64,000 nucleotides of DNA from Rhabdornis inornatus (lineage: Eukaryota > Chordata > Aves > Passeriformes > Rhabdornithidae): positions 255,777 through 319,776 of the forward strand of contig VWZS01009702.1 of the NCBI GenBank assembly GCA_013397075.1, in the 5' to 3' direction. Each line of letters begins with the position of its first letter. The stretch's first letter is position 1. A program made the translations under genes and the position numbers. The notes beneath the pieces are model-generated. The model did no database searches. It saw only the letters and a program-made list of their open reading frames with translations, and was not told the DNA's origin. Below are positions 1 to 9,673 of this stretch, one piece after another.

Positions 1-713
1 CCCACAGTCAGCAGTGCGGGAAGGGGCACTCAGCGGTGCAGCCCAGAATTCCCGAAAGAAAGGAATAAGGAGTTTTGACAGTAAATGTTTCTTAGGGGAG
101 CTGCAAGGTGTCCCTGATGGTGGTGTGATGGGAGACAGTGAGCAGGTGTGGTGGAGCAAAGGAGCAGGAATTTGGGGATGTCCTTGCTGCTGGTTGGAAA
201 GATTTGATGATTTATGTGGGTATATCCCAGCCCTAAGGCCTCTGGCTGGGGACGCTCAAGCTTATTTTCCCCCTTCCTTTATTATAAACCACATTTTTGG
301 CTTCTCCATCCCACCATTTGTCAAAGGGTTCAAGGTTGCTCCAGTCTGGTCCATCTCTCTAAAGAACCAAGGAGCTTCTGGAGGTGAGAAAAAGTTTTTC
401 AGAGAAATCATTCCTTCCTTATTTTTACCCAAAAAGAGCTTTTTTCAGTCCAGAGGTTTCATGGGCATGACTCCTGCACCTGTTGGTACAAACCACTGTA
501 TTGAGAATGTTTCCTCCCTCTCCAGACCTTGAGTTTAAAGGTGGCTGCTTTATTTACTGATTAAGTCAATCAATTATCATAGTGTATATTTTGCTAAGCT
601 GTTTTCCAGATGTGGTGATGCTGTTGTGAGGGAGAGGGGAAAAAACACCCCTCCAGTCCAAATTTTTCATCTAAACAAACAGCTTTTTTTTTCTTATCCT
701 TCCAAAAAAAAAC

Positions 714-746
714 CAGAACAGAACAAAACAAAACAAAACAAAAAAC
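714..746. repeat. (AAAAC)n low-complexity tract
   Basis: An A-rich run with about four near-perfect AAAAC pentamers lies just after a homopolymer-rich stretch (poly-T then poly-A, 684-713). It is a simple repeat with no gene association. Confidence 0.7.
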
Positions 747-1659
747 GCCCCAAGCAATCAGGCTCTTTGCCGTTTATTTCTGACCTCTGATTGCTAAAAT
801 AATTTTCAGTGGTTCCAGTGGGTGCTCAGGCTGGTGGAGCCCCTCGATGTCACCTAGATTTGGGGACTGTAATGGCAAGAGGTACACAGAAGTCCTTGTT
901 CCTGCTGCCTGATTATAAAAGGTGTCTGCTGAGCAGTTTTGGCAACACTGTGAGGCTTTTCCTAGCTTTTCCCTAGATTTAAGGAGTGTTGAAAGCCTGG
1001 TGTGTCCCCTCTGAGTGGGGATGGGGGCGATGGGCTGTGGGGGAGCTCACCCTGACCCTATAGCAAGTGTTGCTCTATCACTTGAAGGGCATACTCAGGG
1101 GAATGCAGCAGAAAGCTCCTTATCATCACAATTTCCACCCCACTCCATAAAAACTCTTTCTAGCACGTACCTGCCCTAGGCAAGGGTTTATTGCAGGACA
1201 AGGGTTTCTTGTCCCATGAAGACTGGACCTGGTGCAGATGTGGAGATGCATGTGATGTGGGCTGGCTGCACAGGGCAGCCTGAGAGGCACCAGGTGTGTC
1301 CAGCTGGGAGGCTTGGTGGGGCTGGAGGTGAGTGGGAAGGGGATGGACATGTGGTTTTCACCATCAGATCTCCTCAGCCTCATTCCCAGGCTGGGACCAG
1401 TGCCAGCAGCCCAGGGATGTGCATTGCAAGGAGAGCCCTGAGGATGTGCTGTGACACTGCACAGCCCTGAATATGCAGTGCTGAAGGTGGGCTCAGGGCT
1501 CCAAGATGATTCCCATGTTTTGGAAGGGTCCTAAAAAAATGTAAGACCCCAGTAGTGCAGCCCTTGGGGAGCCCCCAGCCATCGTGCAGGATATGTGCAC
1601 AGCCAGGAACATCACACGGCAAGAAGAAAAAACCTGGCCAGAAATCACTGCTAGCTCTT

Positions 1660-1800
1660 CGTCCTTCATCTTTCATCTGCCCTCCTTTGTCCCTCCTCCC
1701 TCCACCTTAATTTCTCATCTTTCATCTCCCATCCTTCATTCTTTGTCCTTCATCATTCATCCCTCATCCTTCATCACTCCATCCCCCATCTTTGCCACTC
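1660..1800. repeat. Imperfect pyrimidine repeat (CATC/CTTCAT)
   Basis: The plus strand is almost purely pyrimidine plus A, built from variants of TCATC, CTTCAT and CCATC. It is a degenerate tandem repeat. Open frames across it are a by-product of its composition. Confidence 0.6.
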
Positions 1801-2861
1801 AGCCAGAGCTGGGCATGATACAGGGTGAGCAAAGAGGCCAATGCGTTCCCTCTGCACCCATCAACCCAATAAAACACGGCAAAGTCCATTATTCCCCCCC
1901 CTTCTTTAATAAATGAAAACAATCCCAGCCCCGAGGCGAGCGTGACTGTTCCAGGAGCATTAATCATCCTCTGGGAGCCTGGCACAGGTTATCACTGCTG
2001 TTTACCCAAGCTGCTATTAAAAAATGGCCATAAAGGTGCCTTCAGCCTCCTCTGAAGGAGATGAAGTGTCTGAGGGGCTGTGCTGGGCTGATTGTATTGC
2101 CCTCCCCACGCAGCAAAGTTGTGTTCCTGCTGAGGAGGAGGAGAGGGTGGCTTAATTGCTGCCAGGAGGAGAACCAGAGTCTTTTCCAGCTGATTTGCAG
2201 CCTGGGAAGGATCCCGGTTCTTGAGGAAGCTGTGTCCCAGCTGGGAATTACCTGTTTCTCAGCCCTCACAGTATGCCAGGGAACCAGAGATTAACTCTTT
2301 TGATGTGACCCAGTGCTTAATACCAAGCCCCCCCTCAGCCACCCTCTTGGCAACCACTGAACCTTCCAACATGACTGTTATTTTCTCTTATATTTAGTGG
2401 AAAATGGTTAATTTAGCCCTGGGTTTGGGTTTTCACACGGAACAGCAACAGCTGAGGTTGTTTTAGGCAGCACCTCAGCTCCTCTGAGGCAGCTGAGCTC
2501 TTGAATCGCAATCCTCCAGGGAGGCATCTTGCAAATTAGCATTTCTTAGCAATAAAGAATTGATTTAGGAAGGAGAAGAAAGAAACCAACCAAAAGACGT
2601 TAGATCAACAAAATGGTAATTTAATAATCTGTGGTGGAGAGAGAAAAGATGCTTATGCCAAGGTGGGAGGTGCAGTTGGGCGAGGGCAAGAACTGCTGGT
2701 TTCTCCATTAATTATCAGTTGATGATGCTTTTATTGATCCCTGGATTCCTGACAGCCCAGGACAAACCTGGAATGGGTTCCAGGTTCAGCCAATAGCTGG
2801 GGAGCTGGAGCAGCATCTCCAGAACCGCTTCAACTCAGTGATCTGAAGGAAGCTATGGCAG

Positions 2862-2975
2862 TCCCAAGCACACCTGAGCACCCTTGAACACCTCTAAGCA
2901 TCCCTGAGCAGCCTTGAACATCCCTGAACATTCCTCAGCAGTCCTGAGCAGCCCAAGTGGTCCCAAGCATCCTTT
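2862..2975. repeat. Degenerate decamer-like minisatellite
   Basis: Variants of a CCCTGAGCA / CCTTGAACA unit recur roughly every 10-12 bases for about 110 bp (for example near 2880, 2893, 2904, 2913, 2924 and 2945). Units differ by substitutions and small spacing changes, as expected of an old minisatellite. Confidence 0.55.
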
Positions 2976-5900
2976 CAACCTGCAGGTCCATGCCAGGACA
3001 GCCAGCGCAGGTTCTGGTCCCTGATTGACACGGGATCCCAGCAGTGCCAGGAGGATCCCATTACCTCCAGCTCAGGGAAAGCTCAGGCAGATTTAATAAA
3101 GCCATTATGCCCCTGGCAATGCCTTTAATTAAAGAGCTCGTTACAAACGGCTGCTGCTCCCTGGTGAGAGGAACTCGGCAGTGAAGTGGCTCGTCTGTCC
3201 CTGGATTGCCTGCCACCATGGCTCTCCAGCAAACACTGCTCCTGCTGTTTGGATGGGACAAGGTCCACCTCCGTTTAATCCTGAAGGCTTAAGGGCTGTT
3301 CTCTTTTTTTGTCTGCTGTAAGTTGAGATAGTTCAGCTGGACACATGTTTATAAACATTTCTAAACCTGTTTGGTATTGGGTTACACAGTGCTGCTCTCA
3401 TTAGGGTAAAGCTTTATGTCTTGCTAAGTATCCTAAACGATGAATCCCCAAGTCTCATCCCCTTTGTGGATTTTCCGAGGGCCTCAGCTGGGCTGCAGTG
3501 GGGGGAGTCCTCCCGCTGCTGTGCCCAGCCCCCCAGCCAGCCCATCCCAGCCATGGCACAGCCCCTTGGCTGAAGGTTTTCAGTTTATGGTGGCTTTTAT
3601 GGCTTCAGCAGATGACTCTGGTAAACCATTTTCCAGCGGGTAATAAAGGCCCAGCACAGCTGGGTGGTGACGGTGAATGTCCGTGCCCCGTGCCTTGTGC
3701 CATATCTCACCTCCCTGTGCTCGGGGCGGTGGCTCTGGCACTGCCCCGGGTGCAGCAGTTTTGGACTTTGCTGTTGCTGTGCCAGGTCTCCATCAGGCTC
3801 CGGGGCTGCACTGGGGTTTCAGTTCTGCTGAACCATGCCGTGGGGGCCGTGGTGGGGTTTGTGCCACAGCACAGGTCCCTGCTGGGGGGGTAGAAGGGAA
3901 TGGGGATGTTGCTGGGCGTCTCAGCTGAGACTTCAAGTGCCTTTACTCAGGGTTTTTGTGCGGGTGAGAGCAGCCCCGAGTGCCCAAGGGAAGGGCTGGG
4001 GGAGCAGCCCTGCACCCCAATACAGGCTGTTACATCTGATCTGCTGCACCATGGGAGCCCCAGATGCCAGCAGCCACCCCAAGTCCCGGGATGCTCCAAG
4101 CTCCCGTGGGTGGTCCAGGGGACCAGAGGGTGCCGCAAACCCCGCCATGAGTCAGGGTGCGCTGGCTCCCGAGGGTGCTCTGGCTCTGGGGTGCCCCGGG
4201 TCCCTCTGGGGTCCAGCCTTGAGGCTGCTGCCGTTCCTACCCGGTCCGTGCCTGGTCTCTCTGTCCCCCTACGGGTGATCCAGGGCCGAGGATGCTCCAG
4301 ATCCTCCCTCTCTCCCCAGGGCGCTGCGCGCCGCGGGCTCCTGGTGACATCTAGTGGTGTCACACACAGGGACAGACACAGGGACACGGACACCGACACA
4401 GACGCGGCGGGGGTGTGGGTGCTCCCGGTACTCTGTGGGTACCCCCGCGGACTCTGCCCGCACTCGGCCAGAAAGAGTTGAGGGGAGACGCTCCCCTGTG
4501 CCCCCAGCTCGCCTTATTTCCTCTGATATCCTGCCTCCGGGCTTTTTCTCCCCCAGCGATTTCCCGTAAGGAGTGCAGGATGTGCCTGGTGGGGCAGCTG
4601 GAGGTCGGGGAGTCGTTGTCACCCCTCTGCTACTTCCTGATCCACCAGCCCAGCCAAGGGCTGCTGGCTCCCAGGATGTCACTCCAGTGCTGCTGGTGGG
4701 CGCTGGGATGAGCCAGAGCCATGCAAAGCCCACACACAAATTAAATGGTGACAAAGCCCCTGTGCAGGGGACAGTCCTTGGGCCTGGTGCATCCTGGCCT
4801 GTTTGGGGCTGGGGTGTCACAGGGTGCCGGGGCTCAGGTGGGTGCCTGGCACATCTCGGGGAGGGGTGTGTCACACACTGTTAGTGACTCACCTCCTTGG
4901 GGACTGTCCCCAGAACACACAGACCCCCATGGCCGTGATCTCCCCTCTCACTTTCTGCCTCAGCTCCTGGCTCTCCCTCTGCAGCGATGCCGGGGGTGCA
5001 GCTCCCCCTCGCTTTGTCATCGCTCCGTTGCCGTGCCAACGCGGTGGCCCTGTCCCTGCTCAGACACTGTCACCGCTGGGGCTGGCACCGGCAGCACCAC
5101 CCGGCACACACAGGTAGGGTTGGGGGGCACGGGGGAGCTGCATGGGTGTATGCCTCCAACCCCCCCAATAGGTCACTCATCTATGAACTGGAGAGAATCC
5201 CCTCCCCTGCATGAGCCTATAGCCCCCCTCGAGAGCAGACAGTCCCTGAGACATCCCTGGCATTTTGGAGAGTCCCAGGCAGAGGCCACAGTGAGGGGCT
5301 GCTGGGCTGTGGAATGTGCATAGGGCATCCCCCCACCCAGGGCACGTGGGGGGCCCAGATTAACCAGAGAAAACACCCCACCAAAAGCAAGGAGCTGGAT
5401 TTGCCCTGGGAAGGGGGAACCACGGATGTACTTGGGGGTACAGGGGGGACAGAGGTTGGCAGGGGAGCAGGAAGGTCCTGGTGCAGGACTCCAGCCGCCT
5501 CCAGTGTTCCCAGCACTTAGTGGTGGCTAATGGGCCACTCAGAAGGTCTTGCTCCCAACAGGCACGCCCTGTGTCCTGCTGCCAGGCCCTGTGGCTGGGG
5601 TGTTCATTCCCTGTCCCTCCATCCTCAGTGCTGTTGGGGACTGTGTTTGCCCCATGTGAGTGCCAGCAGGGCCAGATGTTTGCATCTGGTGGGAGGGCAG
5701 GACAGGGCTACAACCCCCAGATGTGCCAGCAGCCTCTCGGTGTGATGAGAGTTTGGGGGAGGCTGTTGTGATATGGGGGGAGCTGGTGCCTCTCGCTGTC
5801 CGCCTCCAGCCTGGCCCCCCTGCCTGGCCCACAGAACACCCCATGGCCCCAGGCAGTGAGGCTGGACACAGGCGGCCTTTGCAGTGCAACTTAATGGGAT

Positions 5901-6369
5901 AAACCAATTCCCTTAACCCATTTATCTGGCTGATCCAATAAAGGTGGCTGGGAATAAAGTGTGTGCGTGGTCTTAATGCATTCCCCTCTCCATGCTCCCC
6001 CAGTCCTGGCAGCATCGTGGGTCCGTCTGCCACTGCTGGCAGGGGGCTCCTCCCCAGAGGCAGTGCAGAGGGGGGACGCTGGACCTGGGGACTAGGACCT
6101 GCTGGCTCTAGGTGACAGAGAAGAGGAGAGGTGGCTGTGACAGTGGTGGAGGTGGCTCTGATCCATTGAGGGATAACCCAGTACAAAGCATAGTGCAGGT
6201 GAGTTGTGGGGGCCATGGGAAGGGTCTCTGGTGTATCTGTGGTTGGGTGGCACCATGTGTTTGTCCCCCCACCAGCACAGATGTTCACTCAGCCCCACGT
6301 CCCCAAGGGCCATTGCTTTTATCATGGAGGGACCCCCCTTGCTTGCCCCTGCACTGCCTTCCTCTCAGG

Positions 6370-6720
6370 GCTTGGGGGTTGTGGGGGTCTGGGAGTGGGT
6401 GGGCTGGGGGTGAAGGGGGACATGGGATGGGCATGGAGTGGGAGGGATGGGGATCGAGGGACAACGTTGGAGGGATGGGGATGAAAAGGATGGAGGCAGG
6501 GACAGGCAGAGAAGGACAAGAACGGAGGGGTATGGCTGGAGGGACGGCTGGGGCAGGAGGAAATGGGGCAGGCAGGGCATGGGCAGGGGCAGGAGGCGTG
6601 GGAAAAAGGAGCAGGGTGGCCGGGGCGAGAAGGTTGGGAAGAAGGACAGGAGCCCAGGAGCAGGCAGGGACAGGAGGATTGGACAGGAGCCCAGGAGCAG
6701 GCAGGGGGGCAGGAGCTCGG
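6370..6720. repeat. G-rich minisatellite upstream of CYB561
   Basis: The plus strand is strongly purine-biased and rich in GGGATGGGG and GGGACAGG words. Inside it a unit beginning GGACAGGAGCCCAGGAGCAG occurs twice, at 6644-6669 and 6681-6706 (37-bp spacing). The tract ends about 80 bp before the possible untranslated exon of CYB561, so it may be promoter-proximal. The long antisense frame across it (6322-7233) has simple-repeat composition and is not taken as a gene. Confidence 0.65.
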
Positions 6721-6739
6721 GGCTGGGTGTGTCGTGGCG

Positions 6740-6802
6740 GCTGGAGCCACCTCCAGGTGTGGGTGACGCAGCGAGAGCAGGAAGCGCCCGGGCCCCCGGC
6801 AG
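6740..6802 (+). other. CYB561: Possible untranslated first exon of CYB561
   Basis: The sequence is GC-rich with CpG dinucleotides, includes TGACGCA, and ends in CCCGGCAG followed by GTGAGG at 6803, a good 5' splice donor. A 125-nt intron would join it to the acceptor CCTGCAG at 6921-6927. Mammalian CYB561 has an untranslated first exon, which makes this reasonable. The 5' boundary is a guess, and no transcript evidence is available. Confidence 0.3.
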
Positions 6803-6933
6803 GTGAGGGTGGGGCAGAGGTGCCGGAGCTGCTCGGAGCAGGAGACTACCCCAGGTCTGGCCAGCCGCGACCTGCTGTCGCTTGAGGCCACTGTGGCTTC
6901 GCTGTCCCCTCCTCTCTGTCCCTGCAGGCTGCC

Positions 6934-7135
6934 ATGGACGGGGCCCCGCCGCTCCCCAGCCCCGCCGGGCTCTCGGCGTACGTGGCCGTGTCGCAGCTGC
7001 TGGGCCTGACGCTCCTGGCCACCACAGGTGCCTGGCTGGGCCACTACCGGGGCGGCGTGGCCTGGCACAGCCCCCTGCAGTTCAACGCGCACCCGCTGTG
7101 CATGGTGCTGGCCATGGTGTTCCTCCAAGGGGACG
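6934..7135 (+). CDS. CYB561: CYB561 coding exon 1
   Basis: Encodes residues 1-67 plus one base. It holds the N-terminus, the first membrane segment (YVAVSQLLGLTLLATTGAWL) and H53. The exon itself begins at 6928 after CCTGCAG. It ends at the donor GTGAGC in phase 1. Confidence 0.95.
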
Positions 7136-8618
7136 GTGAGCAGGGCTGTGGGACACGAGCCTGGAGCTGTGCTCGGGCAGGGAATGACGGGGACAAAGTG
7201 CTGGCAAAAGACATGGGGAAGCTGCACCAGCATCCCCGGGCCATGCTGGGTGATCCCTGTGGATGCTCAGGTACTCTCTCTGTGCAGCTCTCCTGGTGTA
7301 CCGGGTGTTCAGGCACGAAACCAAGCGCTCCACCAAGGCACTGCACGCACTGCTCCATGGGCTGGCACTGGTCATCGCCCTCGTGGGTGAGTGCTGGGAT
7401 GGGATGGGATGGGATGGCAGGATGTAGCCCTGGTGGTGATGGGCTCTTCTCCACAGGCATCATCGCTGTCTTCAAGTCACACCGAACTAAGGGCATCCCT
7501 GACATGTACAGCCTGCACTCCTGGTGTGGGATGGCCACCTTTGTGCTCTATCTCCTGCAGGTAAGGGGTGGGAAGCCCCTAGCCCCCCGGGAAGGAAGGG
7601 GGTCTGCAGCGCCTGTGACATCCCCATGTCCCCACAGTGGTTCCTGGGCTGTGGTTTCTTTCTGTTTCCCGGTGCCTCCTTCTCGCTGAGAGGGTGGTAC
7701 AAGCCCCAGCACATCTTCTTTGGCATCACCCTCTTCATCCTCTCCATCACCTCCTGCTTGTTGGGCATTACTGAGATGCTTCTCTTCAAAATCAGGTGGG
7801 TGATCGAGCTGGGGTGAGGGGGTGGCCCCCCAGACCTCCAGCAGAGGGATGCCCCTGTCCCTGCTCAAGCTCTGCTCTGTGGCTCTTAAATCTCCCCTGG
7901 AGGCCTTTATTTCTGCTGCTGCTGAGTCACTTACCAGATGATGTTTAACAAGGGATCCTGCAACAGCTTTCTTTGGGGATGTGGATAAAATGCCCAGTGC
8001 CACTTCCCTGCATCCAGGTGCTTGCAGAACCGCTCAGAACACTCATGTCGCTGAGGCCTCTGCTCTTGCAGAGGACACAGTGATGACCCCAGCTGCACAC
8101 TGGGCTGGGGTCACCCCCAGCCCCAGCACTGTGGTGACAGGGCTATGGGGCACTCCAGGAGCCATTTCTCTGAAGCAGAGAGGGTACTGGGCTGCCTATA
8201 GCCCCAGTACAGGACTGTGCCACCAGTTTCATCTGCTGTCACCAGGTATCTCTCCCAAAAGTGAACAAAACACTAACACTCCTCTCTTGCTCTGATTTCG
8301 GGAAAGGGGCTTTTCCCACAGTGTGTGCCTGAAGGATGAGGATGAGGAGAGGGTCCCAGCCAGGATAGGGACAGGCCACCCATCCCTTAAGGTTTGAGCA
8401 TCCCTCTCCATCCCCGCAGTGATTCCTACAGCCACTTTGTGCCTGAGGGCATCCTGGCCAACACCCTGGGGGTGCTGCTGGTGGCCTTCGGGCTGGTGGT
8501 GGGCTATGTGTTGACACGGGAGGAGTGGAAGCGCCCACCATTGGCAGAGGAGCTGGCCCTGTCCATGGACTTCAAGACCTTGACAGAGGGAGAGAGCCCT
8601 GGTGGTGGGAGCCAGTGA
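6934..8618 (+). CDS. CYB561: Cytochrome b561 (CYB561), five coding exons, complete
   Basis: CYB561 is the di-heme transmembrane protein of chromaffin and other secretory granules. It carries electrons from cytosolic ascorbate to intravesicular monodehydroascorbate, supporting dopamine beta-hydroxylase and PAM. Joining 6934-7135, 7288-7386, 7457-7560, 7638-7795 and 8420-8618 gives 762 nt and 253 residues, close to the mammalian length of about 251. All introns are GT-AG with matching phases. The protein has the expected multi-pass hydrophobic pattern. The four invariant heme-ligand histidines are present: H53 in FNAHPLCM, H87 in KALHALLH, H121 in YSLHSWCG and H160 in KPQHIFFG. The FLFPGASFSLR motif and the C-terminal LSMDFKTLTEG tail match mammalian CYB561. 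The start is the first ATG after a strong acceptor, in context GCTGCCATGG. Introns are short (152, 70, 77 and 624 bp). The paralogues CYBRD1 and CYB561A3 are less likely because of the C-terminal tail. Confidence 0.96.
7288..7386 (+). CDS. CYB561: CYB561 coding exon 2
   Basis: Encodes ALLVYRVFRHETKRSTK and then the helix with H87 (HALLHGLALVIALVG). The acceptor is TCTGTGCAG and the donor GTGAGT. The exon is 99 nt, phase 1 to 1. Confidence 0.95.
7396..7415 (+). repeat. (GGGAT)4 in CYB561 intron 2
   Basis: Four perfect GGGAT units plus GG lie inside a 70-bp intron. The sense strand has four G3 runs with 2-nt loops, a formal G-quadruplex motif. Confidence 0.85.
7457..7560 (+). CDS. CYB561: CYB561 coding exon 3
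   Basis: Encodes IIAVFKSHRTKGIPDMYSLH and on to VLYLLQ, including heme ligand H121. The acceptor is CTCCACAG and the donor GTAAGG. The exon is 104 nt and ends in phase 0. Confidence 0.95.
7638..7795 (+). CDS. CYB561: CYB561 coding exon 4
   Basis: Encodes WFLGCGFFLFPGASFSLR, then KPQHIFFG with H160 and a hydrophobic helix. The acceptor is CCCCACAG and the donor GTGGGT. It ends in phase 2 (AG|T). Confidence 0.95.
8420..8618 (+). CDS. CYB561: CYB561 coding exon 5 and stop
   Basis: Encodes the last luminal loop, the final membrane helix (ILANTLGVLLVAFGLVVGYV) and the cytosolic tail ending SPGGGSQ. The stop TGA is at 8616-8618. The acceptor is CATCCCCGCAG. It follows the longest intron of the gene (624 bp), in which I see nothing but unique sequence. 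Confidence 0.95.
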
Positions 8619-9210
8619 CGTCAACAGCTCCTGGTCTCCAGCATGGGCTCCTTGTGATGTCTGAAATGTTCCTGTGCACCCTGTCCCCAGTGGTTTGCAC
8701 CTCTGCCCGGCCCAGGGTGACGAGGACAGCTGGGGAAGGACACGCTTGGTGCAATGCTGCCTGCTGGACTCACACTTGCTTGGCCTTAATCCTCCAAAGC
8801 TCTGCCCTGTCCAGCCCCTGGTGACCCCCAAAACTGTCCCAGCCCTGTGGGAATGGCAGTGCTGTGGGCAGGGGCTGGCAGGGCACAGAGAGGGGTCTCT
8901 GGGCTCTTCCTGCTCTGGGGACAGAGTGGGAGCAGAGATTTCTGCACTGTGGGTGGCTAAAGCACTGGGCTGTTCCCAGTGCTGATGGGCAGAGGGGATG
9001 TTTGCCACTGGGATGTCCCACTCACTGGCAGCCCCTCACCCTCCAGCATGGCCACGTTCGGGGGACAGTCCCTGAAGGGCTCCCTGGGGGTTCAGCAACT
9101 CTATGCCTGTGCAGGTTCAGCAGCTTTGTGTCTGAAGTGTTTTCCCCCCACGCATGATGTGTTTGCTCAGTGGATGCTCCCAAACTAATAAATGTTTGCA
9201 GCTAACCCTG
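8619..9210 (+). other. CYB561: CYB561 3' UTR
   Basis: Non-coding sequence from the stop codon to just past the polyadenylation signal at 9187-9192. The exact cleavage site is not visible. Confidence 0.75.
9187..9192 (+). terminator. CYB561: CYB561 polyadenylation signal AATAAA
   Basis: The only canonical AATAAA on the plus strand in the 600 bp after the stop codon. It is followed by TGTTTGCAG and C/T-rich sequence. Confidence 0.75.
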
Positions 9211-9595
9211 TCCTCCTCCTGACTCTGACCCCCATATCAGAGTTTTGGGGCACCCTCGAGTTCCTACATGCCGAGGGCAGCTGGGAGAGGAACTGCCTGA
9301 GGAGCTGGGGAGGGAGGGTGGGTGTTAGGGGTGGGATTGTCCTGTCCAGCACTGCAGACCTCAGTGAGGGACCCCATGGAGACATCTCCAGCATCTGGCC
9401 ATGCACTGAGTACTACAATTATTACCCACTATATTATTATATGCCTTTTGCTGGTGGCAGCAGTAGTGCTGCCTCTGTTGCCTCCTGCTCCTGGTGACTG
9501 TTAGACCCAACCCTCACACCATCATTTCCACACTAAGAAGCATCAGAACACTCCTTCATTGACCCCAGCGTGGGAAAAACATAAGCCCAGACACC
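9211..9595. other. Spacer between the convergent CYB561 and TANC2 ends
   Basis: About 400 bp between the inferred 3' ends. It has no open frame with recognisable homology and no repeat I recognise. Confidence 0.5.
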
Positions 9596-9613
9596 ATTTC
9601 CAAGTGTTAACCA

Positions 9614-9619
9614 TTTATA
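9614..9619 (-). terminator. TANC2: Candidate TANC2 polyadenylation signal (TATAAA)
   Basis: I found no AATAAA or ATTAAA on the minus strand between 9600 and the TANC2 stop. TATAAA, a known weaker variant, occurs here within TTATTTATAAATGG. It is followed by a TG-rich stretch (TGGTGTCTGGG on the minus strand near 9575-9590). Confidence 0.4.
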
Positions 9620-9655
9620 AATAAGTACATTTTTTCATACATACAGTTTTCATTG

Positions 9656-9673
9656 TACAGATTACAATCTGTA
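9656..9673. repeat. Perfect inverted repeat in the distal TANC2 3' UTR
   Basis: TACAGATT and AATCTGTA are exact reverse complements separated by 2 bases. The 2-nt spacer makes a tight hairpin unlikely without opening one pair, so it is a near-palindrome that could be a protein site or a short stem. Confidence 0.7.

Larger units (their letters stand above)
1..6783. other. Gene-free 5' flank of CYB561
   Basis: I find no exon of a recognisable protein here on either strand. The open frames are short, carry no family motif and lie in GC-rich or low-complexity sequence. The stretch holds an (AAAAC)n tract near 714-746, a CATC/CTTC pyrimidine tract at 1660-1800, a decamer-like repeat at 2862-2975, and G-rich minisatellite sequence at 6370-6720. 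AT-rich blocks with TAAT or AATAAA-like words (about 1860-2040, 3085-3140 and 5870-5960) stand out from the GC-rich surroundings and could be regulatory, but the sequence alone cannot show this. ACE would be expected further out on this side, on the minus strand, by human synteny. Confidence 0.6.

Noticed and set aside
14..532. 172-codon plus-strand frame at the left edge
   Set aside because: No recognisable domain, and the composition looks like translated non-coding DNA. No splice or promoter context supports it.
3498..5323. Overlapping GC-rich frames of 100-200 codons on both strands
   Set aside because: Frames in several registers overlap one another, a sign of GC-rich stop-poor DNA. No domain or conserved motif is visible.
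6322..7233. 303-codon minus-strand frame opposite the CYB561 promoter and first exon
   Set aside because: It is Pro/Ser/Cys-rich, made by the G-rich repeat and the antisense of a real exon. It has no family motif.
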